Shown: positions 16,689 to 24,927 of the stretch, piece by piece
How positions within the stretch are numbered: position 1 is the stretch's first letter
Layout: the number at the start of each line of letters is the position of its first letter
Source: Coleofasciculus sp040219735
GTDB taxonomy: Bacteria; Cyanobacteriota; Cyanobacteriia; Cyanobacteriales; Coleofasciculaceae
Direction: 5' to 3' (one strand)
DNA length: 64,000 nucleotides
Assembly (NCBI GenBank): GCA_040219735.1
Contig: JAVJRX010000013.1
The notes under the pieces: model-generated
The model's database searches: none
What the model saw: the letters and a program-made list of their open reading frames with translations, nothing else
Told to the model about the DNA's origin: nothing
Position numbers and translations under genes: made by a program

Positions 16689-16906
16689 CGATTACATGTA
16701 TCCGTGGGAACTTTATATACATTCTGCTACAGGAATGAGTTGAGCGGCAAGTTTGCCGAAAAGTTTGGGGCGATTCCTAAACTTTGATCTACCCCAAACT
16801 GCTTAGATGCTTAGGATAAAGGCATTTTAGCGATTGTTTGGGTACTGTTGCTTTAGTCTACTGCACCAAATTTAGCCTTGCATCATCCTCAACGTAAGGC
16901 TAAATC
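16689..16906. other. Upstream region of the NB-ARC gene
   Basis: About 220 bases between divergent genes, likely holding both promoters. No clear operator or RNA. Confidence 0.35.
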
Positions 16907-17074
16907 ATGAATACCAAAACTTCACAACGAATAAAAAAACAGATTATTCTTACTGGTGAATTTGCTCTCCCTATCTTGGCGGAACTCCTGTATCCCGGAT
17001 TAGGATTTGCGATCAATGCTATCCTTTTTGCCTGGTACTTTTTGAAAAAAGATAACCCAAAGAATAGCAAATAG
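16907..17074 (+). CDS. Small membrane protein, unknown
   Basis: A 55-residue frame preceded by TAAGG seven bases before ATG. The sequence has a basic start (MNTKTSQRIKKQ) and a hydrophobic middle (LYPGLGFAINAILFAWYF), then a basic tail KKDNPKNSK. This layout fits a one-helix membrane protein. It is too short for family assignment. It lies divergent to the NB-ARC gene. The RBS and membrane-like pattern support it being real. Confidence 0.45.
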   Translation: MNTKTSQRIKKQIILTGEFALPILAELLYPGLGFAINAILFAWYFLKKDNPKNSK

Positions 17075-17411
17075 ACACAAGTTCCCTAAAATACAGGATG
17101 TGGGCGATTCATGAATTGCCCCTACTGGCGTGACCCAGCTAAAATTGTGGAATAGGTTGTAGGTTGGGTTGAGGAACGAAACCCAACAAAAGATCTGACT
17201 TTTCACGGTATCTGGTGCAATGTGAGTGTGAATTGTGTAGGGGCGGGTTTCACGGCTATCTTTTCGGTTGCACAAGAGATGTAACTAAACCCGCCCCGAC
17301 TCAGGTTTTTAGACTTCCCGTGAAAAGTCAGAACAAAAGATAGGGCTCGCATCCCTTACTACGAACCCAAGTTAATCTATCAAATTAGGTGTGCCACGCC
17401 CCTACTGAACC
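17075..17411. other. Repeat-rich gap
   Basis: Holds a family-A element at 17237-17297 and, at about 17130-17160, gacccagctaaaattgtgga, related to the 3' flank of the family-B elements at 7316 and 28076 in opposite orientation. The minus-strand ORF that crosses this stretch is made of repeat sequence. Confidence 0.5.
17237..17297. repeat. Family-A inverted-end element
   Basis: gtaggggcgggttt at the left end and aaacccgcccc at the right end, 61 bp in all. Confidence 0.7.
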
Positions 17412-18620
17412 TTACACAAATCGATGCATAAACTCATAAGTCAAATCGACTCGTCCTTTACGTAACATCGCGGGGTCGAATCGTTCTGTGGTATTACAAG
17501 TCATTAATACCACTAATTTTTGCTGCGCTTTAATCCCGGTTTCATCAATCACACTTTGATATAACGTTCCATCCAGCAAACTGAGAATATGCTCCGTTTT
17601 ATTATTCCATTGCGCCACTTCACTGGCTCTATTTTTGGCTAAGTTATCCGCTTCATTAATAATTAGGGCAACTCGTTCTAAATAACTCGGCGGCACAAAA
17701 TTTTCTACGGCATCGTGATCGAGAATGAAAATAGTATACCCCAACGGAACCAGAATTTCCTTTGCCACTGCTTGTGTCCATACCGTTTTCCCGGTTCCCG
17801 GTTCACCATGCACCACAATCGCTAATTGATTTTGGTCTAGAATTGCCTGCTGAACTGTATCCGTAAAGCGTTGAATATCACTGGGAAAATCTCTAATCTG
17901 AAACTGACTGTAAACCTGTCCCACTCGACTTTGATAGCCACTCAGCATCACCGCTACATTATACGTAGCTTTATTCACCAAAGGTCGAATATCATCAGCC
18001 ATTAAACAGTAGCAGCGCCGTCCTTGACCCTGGTTATTAATTTGTAACCAAATTTCTGGATTAGACCAGTAGCCATAGACTGTGCCGAAAACCTCTAAGC
18101 GTTCCCAGTTGACAAACTTTTCTATGGGATAATAAAAGCGGCGATCCATGTAATCTTGAGTAATTAAATCGGGATTGCCCAGAATATTCAAAACTTTAAA
18201 TAAGGTGACTTCTTGCAGTCGATTCAGGACATACTCAATGGGAATACTCTCGCGGGTGACTGTTTGGGTGACGGGCGTATTGACGAATATCGCTTCTCTC
18301 TGAGAATGATTGGGGGCTGGCGGGTCAGGGGTAATGTACTCCCAAAACTCATCCCACTCATAACGCATATTTTCGGAAAATAAGCTCAAAACATTGGCAA
18401 AAATATTATAGTGATTTCGCCCTAATGTATCAGCAATATCACTGGTAAAATCCAGGGTTTTTTGCAATAACTCTGAGGTGTCATTTTGAAGTAAATGTAA
18501 AATAAAATCCAAATCAAACTGCCGAGATAAAGGACGCCAACCCGCTCCCAATAAACCCTTAGCTTGCCGATCGTTCTGATGAGAATTTTCTTTAGACCAA
18601 ACCTGTTCTGAATTCATCAC
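17412..18620 (-). CDS. AAA-family ATPase
   Basis: A 402-residue ATPase. The N-terminal ~260 residues match no domain I know (GWRPLSRQFDLDFILHLLQN). The AAA core has Walker A GEPGTGKTVWTQAV near residues 266-280, a Walker B-like VALIINEADNLAKNRASE, and a sensor-1/arginine-finger stretch VVLMTCNTTERFDPAMLRKG followed by RVDLTYEF. The Walker B carries ALIINEAD, with Asn where many AAA proteins have Asp, but the Glu/Asp pair follows. It lies 35 nt downstream of kptA on the same strand, so both are likely co-transcribed. The partner suggests a link to RNA repair or modification, but this is inference; the substrate is unknown. Confidence 0.8.
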   Translation of the reverse strand: MMNSEQVWSKENSHQNDRQAKGLLGAGWRPLSRQFDLDFILHLLQNDTSELLQKTLDFTSDIADTLGRNHYNIFANVLSLFSENMRYEWDEFWEYITPDPPAPNHSQREAIFVNTPVTQTVTRESIPIEYVLNRLQEVTLFKVLNILGNPDLITQDYMDRRFYYPIEKFVNWERLEVFGTVYGYWSNPEIWLQINNQGQGRRCYCLMADDIRPLVNKATYNVAVMLSGYQSRVGQVYSQFQIRDFPSDIQRFTDTVQQAILDQNQLAIVVHGEPGTGKTVWTQAVAKEILVPLGYTIFILDHDAVENFVPPSYLERVALIINEADNLAKNRASEVAQWNNKTEHILSLLDGTLYQSVIDETGIKAQQKLVVLMTCNTTERFDPAMLRKGRVDLTYEFMHRFV

Positions 18621-18655
18621 TATTTTTTCCTGCTGAGTTTGAGACTCCTGGCGGA

Positions 18656-19201
18656 TTAGAATTGCTGTAGATATTCAGGGGGAACAAAATCTACCAACCA
18701 CACCCCATTGTCGGAACAGTAGAATGTATGACCCTTCTCGGACATCGCTTTAGCATCGATAACCAAGACTACCGGACGACCATGACGCTGTCCTACTTTT
18801 TTTGCGGTTGCGATATCCTGGGATAAGTGGACGTGATGCCGGGACATTTTACATAAGCCTTGACGCTGAATCGATTCAACACTTGGGTGACCTGTCCCGT
18901 GATAAAGTACTTCTGGTGGAATGGTTGGTTCTAACTGTAAATCAACTGAGATACTATGCCCTTGATTGGCGCGAATCCGTGTTTGTGTCCCATCAAAGGA
19001 AAAGCGTTGTTTATCATTTTGGGCAACGACTTCTTTAAGTTCATTGAGAGTAAGAGGAAAGGAATACTGTTTACAGGCGGATAGCAGTTGATCAACTTTG
19101 ACCCAACCCCCTGGTTCTAAGGTTAACCCAATCCGTTCGGGTTGATGCCGCAGATGTTTGCTGAGATATTTGCTAATTTTAACCAGGCGGGTAGAGTTCA
19201 T
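18656..19201 (-). CDS. kptA: RNA 2'-phosphotransferase (Tpt1/KptA)
   Basis: A 181-residue enzyme that removes an internal RNA 2'-phosphate by transfer to NAD+, giving ADP-ribose 1''-2'' cyclic phosphate. Family motifs are complete: RLVKISKYLSKHLRHQPERI at the N-terminus, LYHGTGHPSVESIQRQGL, and HVHLSQDIATAKKVGQRHG followed by RPVVLVIDA. These hold the Arg-His-Arg-Arg catalytic set of the family. Bacterial hosts have no tRNA splicing by the yeast route, so the physiological target is uncertain; ADP-ribosylation of RNA ends is known for some homologues. I prefer the ATG at 19199-19201 over an upstream TTG. The next gene is an AAA ATPase in the same operon. Confidence 0.92.
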   Translation of the reverse strand: MNSTRLVKISKYLSKHLRHQPERIGLTLEPGGWVKVDQLLSACKQYSFPLTLNELKEVVAQNDKQRFSFDGTQTRIRANQGHSISVDLQLEPTIPPEVLYHGTGHPSVESIQRQGLCKMSRHHVHLSQDIATAKKVGQRHGRPVVLVIDAKAMSEKGHTFYCSDNGVWLVDFVPPEYLQQF

Positions 19202-19701
19202 GGTTGATTGATTCAATAGCTTTTAATTATGGTTTAGCTAACCATAAATAATGGTTGGGTAACCTTGTCTTAAGTCTGAGTCGGATCAATGGGTTTATAC
19301 TCAGGGGTGAGGATTATGTGAACTTGTATTATATAATACTACAATTGATAAAAATTGTCTACCTGTAAACTATTCTGTCGCGATTGAATCAGTTCTCGCG
19401 CCGAGAACCCTACTGGTAACTCGTTGGGCATTGTTTGGGGTTGCATGGCTTTGCCAACAGGATCATACTTTTGAGGATTCCTTGGTGAGAGAGAATTGGG
19501 GACGAGGAATGCCTGTTTCTATAGCTGAGGGAGTGTAATTAACGCCACCTGCTAAGGGATGAGTTGCTAGGGATGTAAGATTCATCCTTCGGATATAGAT
19601 ACTCCGCGATCGCACGATAGTCACGATAGCCACGGTAGTGTAGTGTAAAGATGTTTTTTTCCGGGTGAGTTGATACAATTAACCAGGCGTAGGATGATTC
19701 T
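19202..19701. other. Divergent intergenic region between kptA and cutA
   Basis: About 500 bases. At 19227-19247 is ttatggt-ttagcta-accataa, a 7-bp-arm palindrome placed where a kptA operator would be. A run of short cgatag/cacgatag-type repeats lies at about 19605-19640. The minus-strand ORF in 19463-19678 has no family features or RBS and I do not call it. Confidence 0.45.
19227..19247. promoter_or_regulatory. Palindrome upstream of kptA
   Basis: Arms ttatggt and accataa with a 7-nt spacer, 26 bases before the kptA start on the minus strand. A related aaccataaata/atggttgggtaacc follows. It could bind a dimeric regulator. No experimental basis. Confidence 0.35.
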
Positions 19702-20037
19702 ATGGCAAATCCATCAACCTCTAGCTATGGTGTAGTCTTGGTAACGGCAACGTCAAAAGAAGAAGCAGACGCGATCGCTTCATCCTTGGTGGAAGCGCGA
19801 ATGGCAGCTTGTGTCAGTATTACGCCCGTGCGATCGATTTATACCTGGGATGGAAAGGTGAATCGCGATCAAGAGTGGCAATTGGTGATTAAAACAGATT
19901 TATCTCAATTTGACCAGTTAGCTGCCAAAATTCAGGAGTTGCATAGTTACGAGGTTCCCGAAATTATTGCCCTGCCGATTATTGCTGGATCTGAGGCTTA
20001 TTTACAGTGGATTTCAGAAAATGTATCTGTTCGATGA
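19702..20037 (+). CDS. cutA: CutA divalent-cation tolerance protein
   Basis: A 111-residue CutA1-type trimer with a ferredoxin-like fold. Family marks are VLVTATSKEEADAIASSLVE, the metal-site cysteine in MAACVSITPVRSIYTWDGKV, the DQEWQLVIKT strand, and HSYEVPEIIALPIIAGSEAY followed by LQWI. Full length and intact. CutA is linked to copper tolerance in some bacteria, but its role in cyanobacteria is not settled. It is monocistronic here. Confidence 0.93.
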   Translation: MANPSTSSYGVVLVTATSKEEADAIASSLVEARMAACVSITPVRSIYTWDGKVNRDQEWQLVIKTDLSQFDQLAAKIQELHSYEVPEIIALPIIAGSEAYLQWISENVSVR

Positions 20038-20067
20038 GAGATACAAGCCTTTTGATTGTTGAAGGTT

Positions 20068-20130
20068 GTAGGGGCGGGTTTTACAACTATCGTTTCTTTT
20101 AGACCCAGATTTGACTAAACCCGCCCCTAC
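20068..20130. repeat. Family-A element, best-preserved copy
   Basis: gtaggggcgggttt (20068-20081) and exact reverse complement aaacccgcccctac (20117-20130), 63 bp. This copy defines the family ends. Confidence 0.75.
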
Positions 20131-20334
20131 CACTGGGCTAGTTTAGGGACTTTCGTTTTGCCATTGATGATAACGTTGAATCAAAACCCGCCCTGACCTA
20201 ATTTTAAATGTATGTATAGGGATGAGGGATAAGTAATTTCTTGATGCCCTTTGTCCTCAGATGTGGGATAATCAGACTTTTGAGGAAGTCGCCAATTTTT
20301 TCAAGTTGTACACCGTCACATTTCACTCTGTTTA

Positions 20335-21057
20335 ATGTCTACTTATGACCTCTCACAGCGTATCCAATCCTTCTGGAAATTTCTGGTCAAATTATTAACC
20401 CGCCATTGGCGTTCTCTGGTTTTATTATTTCTGGCTGTCTATGTCCCCGTGCAAATCTTCGGAGAATTAGCTGAGGAGATTTGGGAAAAGGAAGGGGGTT
20501 TTCCCTGGGATGTGCCAATTTTATTAGCGATTCGTAGTACAACCTCACCCCAACTCGATGGGTTTGTGATAACCCTGACGAACTTGGGTGCCTATTGGGG
20601 GGTATTGCCCTTATCTGTGGCGATAGTACTCCTATTGGCATTCCGACGCCAGTGGCGATTCCTCACCTATGCGCTGATAACTTTATTAGGCAGTGTTATT
20701 ATTAATCGTGCTGCTAAGTTAACTTTCCAGCGAGTACGCCCGAGTTTGTGGGAATCCCCTGCGCCAGAGCCTGATTATGCGTTTCCCAGTGGACACGCGA
20801 TGGGAAGCATGACGTTTGCGATTGTATTAATTATTTTGACCTGGAATACCCGTTGGCGTTGGCTGACGGTTATTGGGGGTCTCATGTTTGCGATCGCGAT
20901 CGGTTGGACTCGGATGTATTTAGGGGTTCACTACCCCAGTGATATTATTGCAGGTTGGATGGCATCCATTGCTTGGGCGGTTGGCGTCTGTTTGGTGATT
21001 AGACCCCACAGGAGTCAGCGACGACTTGAACAAGAAGAGACAATACCAAACGTATAG
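20335..21057 (+). CDS. PAP2-family phosphatase
   Basis: A 240-residue integral membrane phosphatase with about six hydrophobic helices. The three PAP2 active-site motifs are present: KLTFQRVRPSL (KxxxxxxRP), FPSGHAM (PSGH), and GWTRMYLGVHYPSDIIAGW (SRxxxxxHxxxD type, here TRMYLGVHYPSD). Such enzymes dephosphorylate phosphatidic acid or undecaprenyl pyrophosphate at the membrane. Which one cannot be told. Between N-terminal helix 1 and motif 1 lies a loop with VPVQIFGELAEEIWEK, common to the cyanobacterial subgroup. It has no close neighbours in its operon. Confidence 0.88.
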   Translation: MSTYDLSQRIQSFWKFLVKLLTRHWRSLVLLFLAVYVPVQIFGELAEEIWEKEGGFPWDVPILLAIRSTTSPQLDGFVITLTNLGAYWGVLPLSVAIVLLLAFRRQWRFLTYALITLLGSVIINRAAKLTFQRVRPSLWESPAPEPDYAFPSGHAMGSMTFAIVLIILTWNTRWRWLTVIGGLMFAIAIGWTRMYLGVHYPSDIIAGWMASIAWAVGVCLVIRPHRSQRRLEQEETIPNV

Positions 21058-21104
21058 CAACCGCCACAACAGTTGGGACACCAACGGTGTATCGAAACAA
21101 TAGA

Positions 21105-21140
21105 TTGACACTCCCATCGCTTTCAGCGATGGATTCTTCT
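21105..21140. mobile_element. Solo right end of the TnpB-type element
   Basis: ttgacactccc followed by the hairpin ccatcgct-tt-cagcgatgg and attctt. This matches, in layout and end bases, ttgacactcccc-hairpin-attctt at 7568-7600 next to tnpB. No left end or gene accompanies it. Confidence 0.5.
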
Positions 21141-21159
21141 TTAAGCCAAACACCGAACC

Positions 21160-21205
21160 GTAGGGGCGCACCGACGTGCGCCCTTTTACCACACCAATGT
21201 GCGCC
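21160..21205. repeat. Family-B hairpin
   Basis: gggcgcac-cgac-gtgcgccc at 21164-21183, followed by a second partial gtgcgcccg. Same core as at 28076. Confidence 0.6.
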
Positions 21206-21697
21206 CGATTTAACTAAAGTTACCTCAAATTTAGTAACCTTTGAGAATATCACGTATTAGACGGTAAAGTACGAATCCTACTATATAAATATCCTAATGC
21301 AATTGATTTTAATATAATAAAAAGATATGTTTTTTTCACTGGACGTTGTGAAATTGCAATGCTACAGTTAAGTAAAAGTTAAGATTTAGTAAAAAATTAA
21401 ATTGATACCAGCTTTTTGAACAAAATTACTGATGAAACGTGAAATATGTTCAATGAGTAATTGAATCAGGACTCCCATCTATTAACGGTAAAGCATCAGA
21501 TTTTTGCAGTGTTTCCTTTACTCGTGCATAACGGAAAAAATTACTGATCACCTCCGTGTCCCCAGAAAAGTAGAAGATCAGAACTGATTTTCCATTGTCA
21601 GGTATTTTTTCCTGCTTGCCCTGTAATATTTAATTAGATTTAAACTATATTTAAACAGCGGTCAAATAACAGTAACACTCTTTAAATTATCCTATGT

Positions 21698-23065
21698 ATG
21701 AATGAAACAGATTTTCAGATTAGCTCTCGTTTTACTAAGCTTACAATTGTTAACATTATCTCCAATATTATTGTTCCGTTAGTCGGGTTAGTCGATCTAG
21801 CCTTCTTAGGACATTTAAGCGATATTCGCTATCTAGCGGGAGTCGCTATTGCGGTCATTCTCTTCGATTACCTTTACCGCACTTGTAAGTTTTTACGCAT
21901 GGCAACGACTGGTTCAACGGCTCAGGCTGTGGGACGTTCAGACCACGATGCTGTGTTATTGATCTTGTTGCGAAACGGTTTAGTCGCACTCGTGGTTGCG
22001 GCAATTATTCTACTCTTACAGTACCCCATTAGAGAACTCGGTTTTACCCTACTCAGTGCGGCACCAGAAGTAAAAGCCGCTGCGAGAGACTACTACAATA
22101 CCCGGATTTGGGCAGCACCCGCCGCGTTATCTAATCTCGTGCTAATAGGTTGGCTTTTAGGGCAATCTCAGAGTAATAAAGTGCTAGCTCTATCCATCAT
22201 TAGCAATGGCACCAATATTGTTTTAGATTACTTATTTATTGTCCAGTGGGGATGGAATAGTGCGGGAGCGGGTGCAGCAACGGCAATTAGTCAGTATGTG
22301 ATGTTCGTTTTAGCGCTAATACTGATAGCTGGAGATGGTTATTTGCAAAAACTACCAGCCGTAGCCAGACAAATTATTGACCCTGTAGCGCTAAAATCCA
22401 CATTTCAGATGAATTTCGATGTATTGATCCGCTCGCTGGGAACAATTACAACGTTTGCGATCTTTGCAAGCTTGAGTGGTTTTCTGGGAACCGTCGTTTT
22501 AGCGGGCAACAGTTTAATGGTGGAAGTGGTCAATCTCGCCGTATTTTTAATTGAGGGTTCAGCATTTGCGACGGAAACCTTAGCTGGAAATTTTCACGGT
22601 GAGGGGTGCCACGAGAAGTTGCTTCCCCTACTGCGCTTGTCTGGGGGAACGAGCTTGAGTTTAGGATTAGCTCTGGCATTGGTTTTTATTTCCTTTCCCG
22701 AAAAAATGTTTGGCTTATTAACCAATCATTTAGAGGTAATTGACCAAATTAATGACTATGTTTTATGGCTATTTCCTGTGTTAGTTATGGTAGGATTTGT
22801 GTATATGCTAGAAGGATATTTTTTGGGGTTAACTCAAATGTTTGTCCTCCGAAATGGTATCCTAGCCGCGTTTTTTATCGGATTTGTTCCTTTAGTGATT
22901 GCGGCATGGCAGTTCCAGAATGTTCATCTATTGTGGTTGGGGTTATTAGTGTTTATGCTGATCCGAGCGATTACATTGGCTCTCTACGTACCGTCAACTC
23001 TAAAACCGGATGATGGTTTGGAGTTCAATCTAGGTACAAGAGTAGGCTCACTGAAAAATAATTAA
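21698..23065 (+). CDS. MATE-family efflux transporter
   Basis: A 455-residue polytopic protein with about 12 helices, of the DinF-like branch of MATE transporters. The N-terminus TKLTIVNIISNIIVPLVGLV followed by DLAFLGHLS and TTGSTAQAVGR are family features. It would export a cationic or amphipathic compound in exchange for H+ or Na+. Directly downstream (14 nt) is a methyltransferase fragment, then an aromatic-amino-acid-type decarboxylase and a PhoD-like enzyme, so the cargo may be the product of that pathway. No gene in the window names it. Confidence 0.88.
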   Translation: MNETDFQISSRFTKLTIVNIISNIIVPLVGLVDLAFLGHLSDIRYLAGVAIAVILFDYLYRTCKFLRMATTGSTAQAVGRSDHDAVLLILLRNGLVALVVAAIILLLQYPIRELGFTLLSAAPEVKAAARDYYNTRIWAAPAALSNLVLIGWLLGQSQSNKVLALSIISNGTNIVLDYLFIVQWGWNSAGAGAATAISQYVMFVLALILIAGDGYLQKLPAVARQIIDPVALKSTFQMNFDVLIRSLGTITTFAIFASLSGFLGTVVLAGNSLMVEVVNLAVFLIEGSAFATETLAGNFHGEGCHEKLLPLLRLSGGTSLSLGLALALVFISFPEKMFGLLTNHLEVIDQINDYVLWLFPVLVMVGFVYMLEGYFLGLTQMFVLRNGILAAFFIGFVPLVIAAWQFQNVHLLWLGLLVFMLIRAITLALYVPSTLKPDDGLEFNLGTRVGSLKNN

Positions 23066-23079
23066 GGGAATAAAACAAG

Positions 23080-23268
23080 ATGAATCAAACTAAAACCGCC
23101 GCCAAAAAATCACCGATGATGGCTTTTGTTGAACTGGTGAGTGGATTTTGGATTTCCCAGGCGATGAATGTAGCGGCTAAATTAGGTATCGCTGATTTAT
23201 TGACAGAAGAAGCGAAGAGTGTTGACGAGCTGGCACAAGCTACCAACACTCATGCGCCATCGCTTTAA
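23080..23268 (+). pseudogene. Truncated SAM-dependent O-methyltransferase (dimerisation domain)
   Basis: 62 residues: MMAFVELVSGFWISQAMNVA, AKLGIADLLTEEAKSVDELA and QATNTHAPSL. This is the N-terminal dimerisation/winged-helix half of class I O-methyltransferases (next residues would normally be YRLLRALAS). The catalytic Rossmann half with the GGGxG motif is absent; after THAPSL comes a stop and about 100 nt of non-coding sequence. So the methylation step is lost, or a paralog elsewhere supplies it. A good RBS (AGGGAATAAAACAAG) precedes the start, so the fragment may still be made. Confidence 0.75.
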
Positions 23269-23375
23269 TGGTTGGAAACTTTTTCTGTGGGGACTCCCAG
23301 CAGCCTCATGGAATTAGCACCCGTGTAATTGTCATCTAAAAAATTTACCACTATTCACGTTTAGAAGAGATTTAA

Positions 23376-24842
23376 ATGACGAAAGAAATTAACTATCACA
23401 TGTCCCCCGAAGAATTTCGTCGTCGGGGATATCAAACAATTGATTGGATCGCTAACTACATGCAGAAGGTAGAGGATTTACCCGTTCTGTCTCAAGTTAA
23501 ACCTGGAGAGATTAGAGCCAATTTGCCCGATGCTGCCCCCCAAACCGGTGAATCCTATGATGCGATTTTAAATGATATTGATCGGATCATTGTGCCGGGA
23601 CTAACCCACTGGCAATCGCCTAACTTTTTTGCCTTCTTTCCAGCGGGTGCGTCTGCTCCCTCAATATTAGGAGAATTAATGAGTGCGGGTATGGGGGTGT
23701 TAGGATTTTTGTGGGCAACCTCTCCCGCTTGTACAGAGCTAGAAACCCATGTACTCGACTGGCTGGTTGATATGTTGGGATTACCCTCCCACTTTAAATC
23801 CTCAGAAACTGGGGGAGGAGTATTACAAGATTCAGCCTGTAGCGCGGCTGTGGTTTCTCTGATCGCCGCTAGAGAACAAGCTCAAGCTGATATTAATCGG
23901 TTGGTAGCGTACACGTCAAAAGAGGCGCACTGCTCCATTGAAAGAGCCGCAAAAATTGTTGGGTTGCGTCCGGAAAACGTGCGTTTAATTGAGGTGGATG
24001 AGCATTATGCGATGTGTCCAGAAGAACTCCAACAGCGTATTGAAGCAGATATCCAAGCTGGTTTGATTCCCTGTTACTTAGCCGCAACCGTGGGAACCAC
24101 CTCCTCCAACGGAATTGACCCGATCGCCAAGTTGGGAGCGATCGCGCAAGAATATCACCTCTGGTTCCATGTGGATGCAGCCATGAGTGGTACCGCTGCT
24201 TTATGTCCAGAGTTCCGCTGGATTCACCAGGGATTAGAACAAGCTGATAGCTATTGCTTCAATCCCCATAAATGGATGATGACAAACTTTGACTGTAATT
24301 GCTTCTATGTCAAACATCGGGAAAAATTAGTTCAAGCCCTCTCGATCATGCCAGACTACCTGAAAAATGAAGCCACGGAATCTGGACAGGTGATTGACTA
24401 TCGAGACTGGCAGATTCCCCTCGCTCGCCGCTTCAAAAGCCTCAAGTTGTGGTTTGTGATTCGCCATTATGGGATTGAAGGTTTACAACATTATATTCGC
24501 AAACATGTTGCCTTAGCCCAAGAGTTTGCCCAATGGGTCAACTCTGATCCACGCTTTGAGTTAGTTGTCGATCCTCCCCTGAATTTAGTTTGCTTTCGAC
24601 TCAAGGGTGGCGACTCCGTGAATCAGGCACTGCTCCAACATCTGAATGCGTCTGGAAAACTCTACTTAAGCCCAACCCGACTCAATCATAAACTCACCTT
24701 ACGTCTGTCAATTGGTCAAGCCCAAACCGATCGAAATCATGTTAAGCAGGCTTGGCAATTAATCTGCAATTATGCTGATGTATTAATCCAACAACCTAGC
24801 ACAAAGTTTGTTGAAGTAAAACTGGCTAACCATTTCCGATAA
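23376..24842 (+). CDS. PLP-dependent decarboxylase (aromatic amino acid type)
   Basis: A 488-residue group II decarboxylase. It starts SPEEFRRRGYQTIDWIANYM and has GGGVLQDSACSAAVVSLIAA at the cofactor phosphate site, HVDAAMSGTAALCPEFRW with the Asp that bonds PLP nitrogen, and the Schiff-base lysine at about residue 299 in FNPHKWMMTNFDC. These are the hallmarks of aromatic-L-amino-acid decarboxylases (Dopa/Trp/Tyr), which release CO2 to make amines. Exact substrate is not decidable. The 86-nt gap to the next gene and about 100-nt gap before it suggest one operon with the MATE gene. The operon has no NRPS or PKS gene. Confidence 0.88.
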   Translation: MTKEINYHMSPEEFRRRGYQTIDWIANYMQKVEDLPVLSQVKPGEIRANLPDAAPQTGESYDAILNDIDRIIVPGLTHWQSPNFFAFFPAGASAPSILGELMSAGMGVLGFLWATSPACTELETHVLDWLVDMLGLPSHFKSSETGGGVLQDSACSAAVVSLIAAREQAQADINRLVAYTSKEAHCSIERAAKIVGLRPENVRLIEVDEHYAMCPEELQQRIEADIQAGLIPCYLAATVGTTSSNGIDPIAKLGAIAQEYHLWFHVDAAMSGTAALCPEFRWIHQGLEQADSYCFNPHKWMMTNFDCNCFYVKHREKLVQALSIMPDYLKNEATESGQVIDYRDWQIPLARRFKSLKLWFVIRHYGIEGLQHYIRKHVALAQEFAQWVNSDPRFELVVDPPLNLVCFRLKGGDSVNQALLQHLNASGKLYLSPTRLNHKLTLRLSIGQAQTDRNHVKQAWQLICNYADVLIQQPSTKFVEVKLANHFR

Positions 24843-24927
24843 AAACATCAACGTTACGATCAAATATCTTGACACTTTAGCTGCAATTTGAAAACAGAAT
24901 CAACAACCATCATTACAAATACACACC

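Larger units (their letters stand above)
21058..21697. other. Long non-coding gap before the MATE operon
   Basis: 640 bases. It holds the solo IS right end at 21105-21140 and the family-B hairpin at 21164-21183. From 21250 on it is AT-rich with no recognised signal; the promoter of the MATE operon should lie in the last 150 bases. Confidence 0.4.

Noticed and set aside
17000..17275. Minus-strand 91-residue ORF
   Set aside because: Its sequence is built of a family-A element and a known dispersed repeat; it overlaps the small ORF at 16907.
19463..19678. Minus-strand 71-residue ORF before cutA
   Set aside because: No RBS, low-complexity composition, and no recognised motif.
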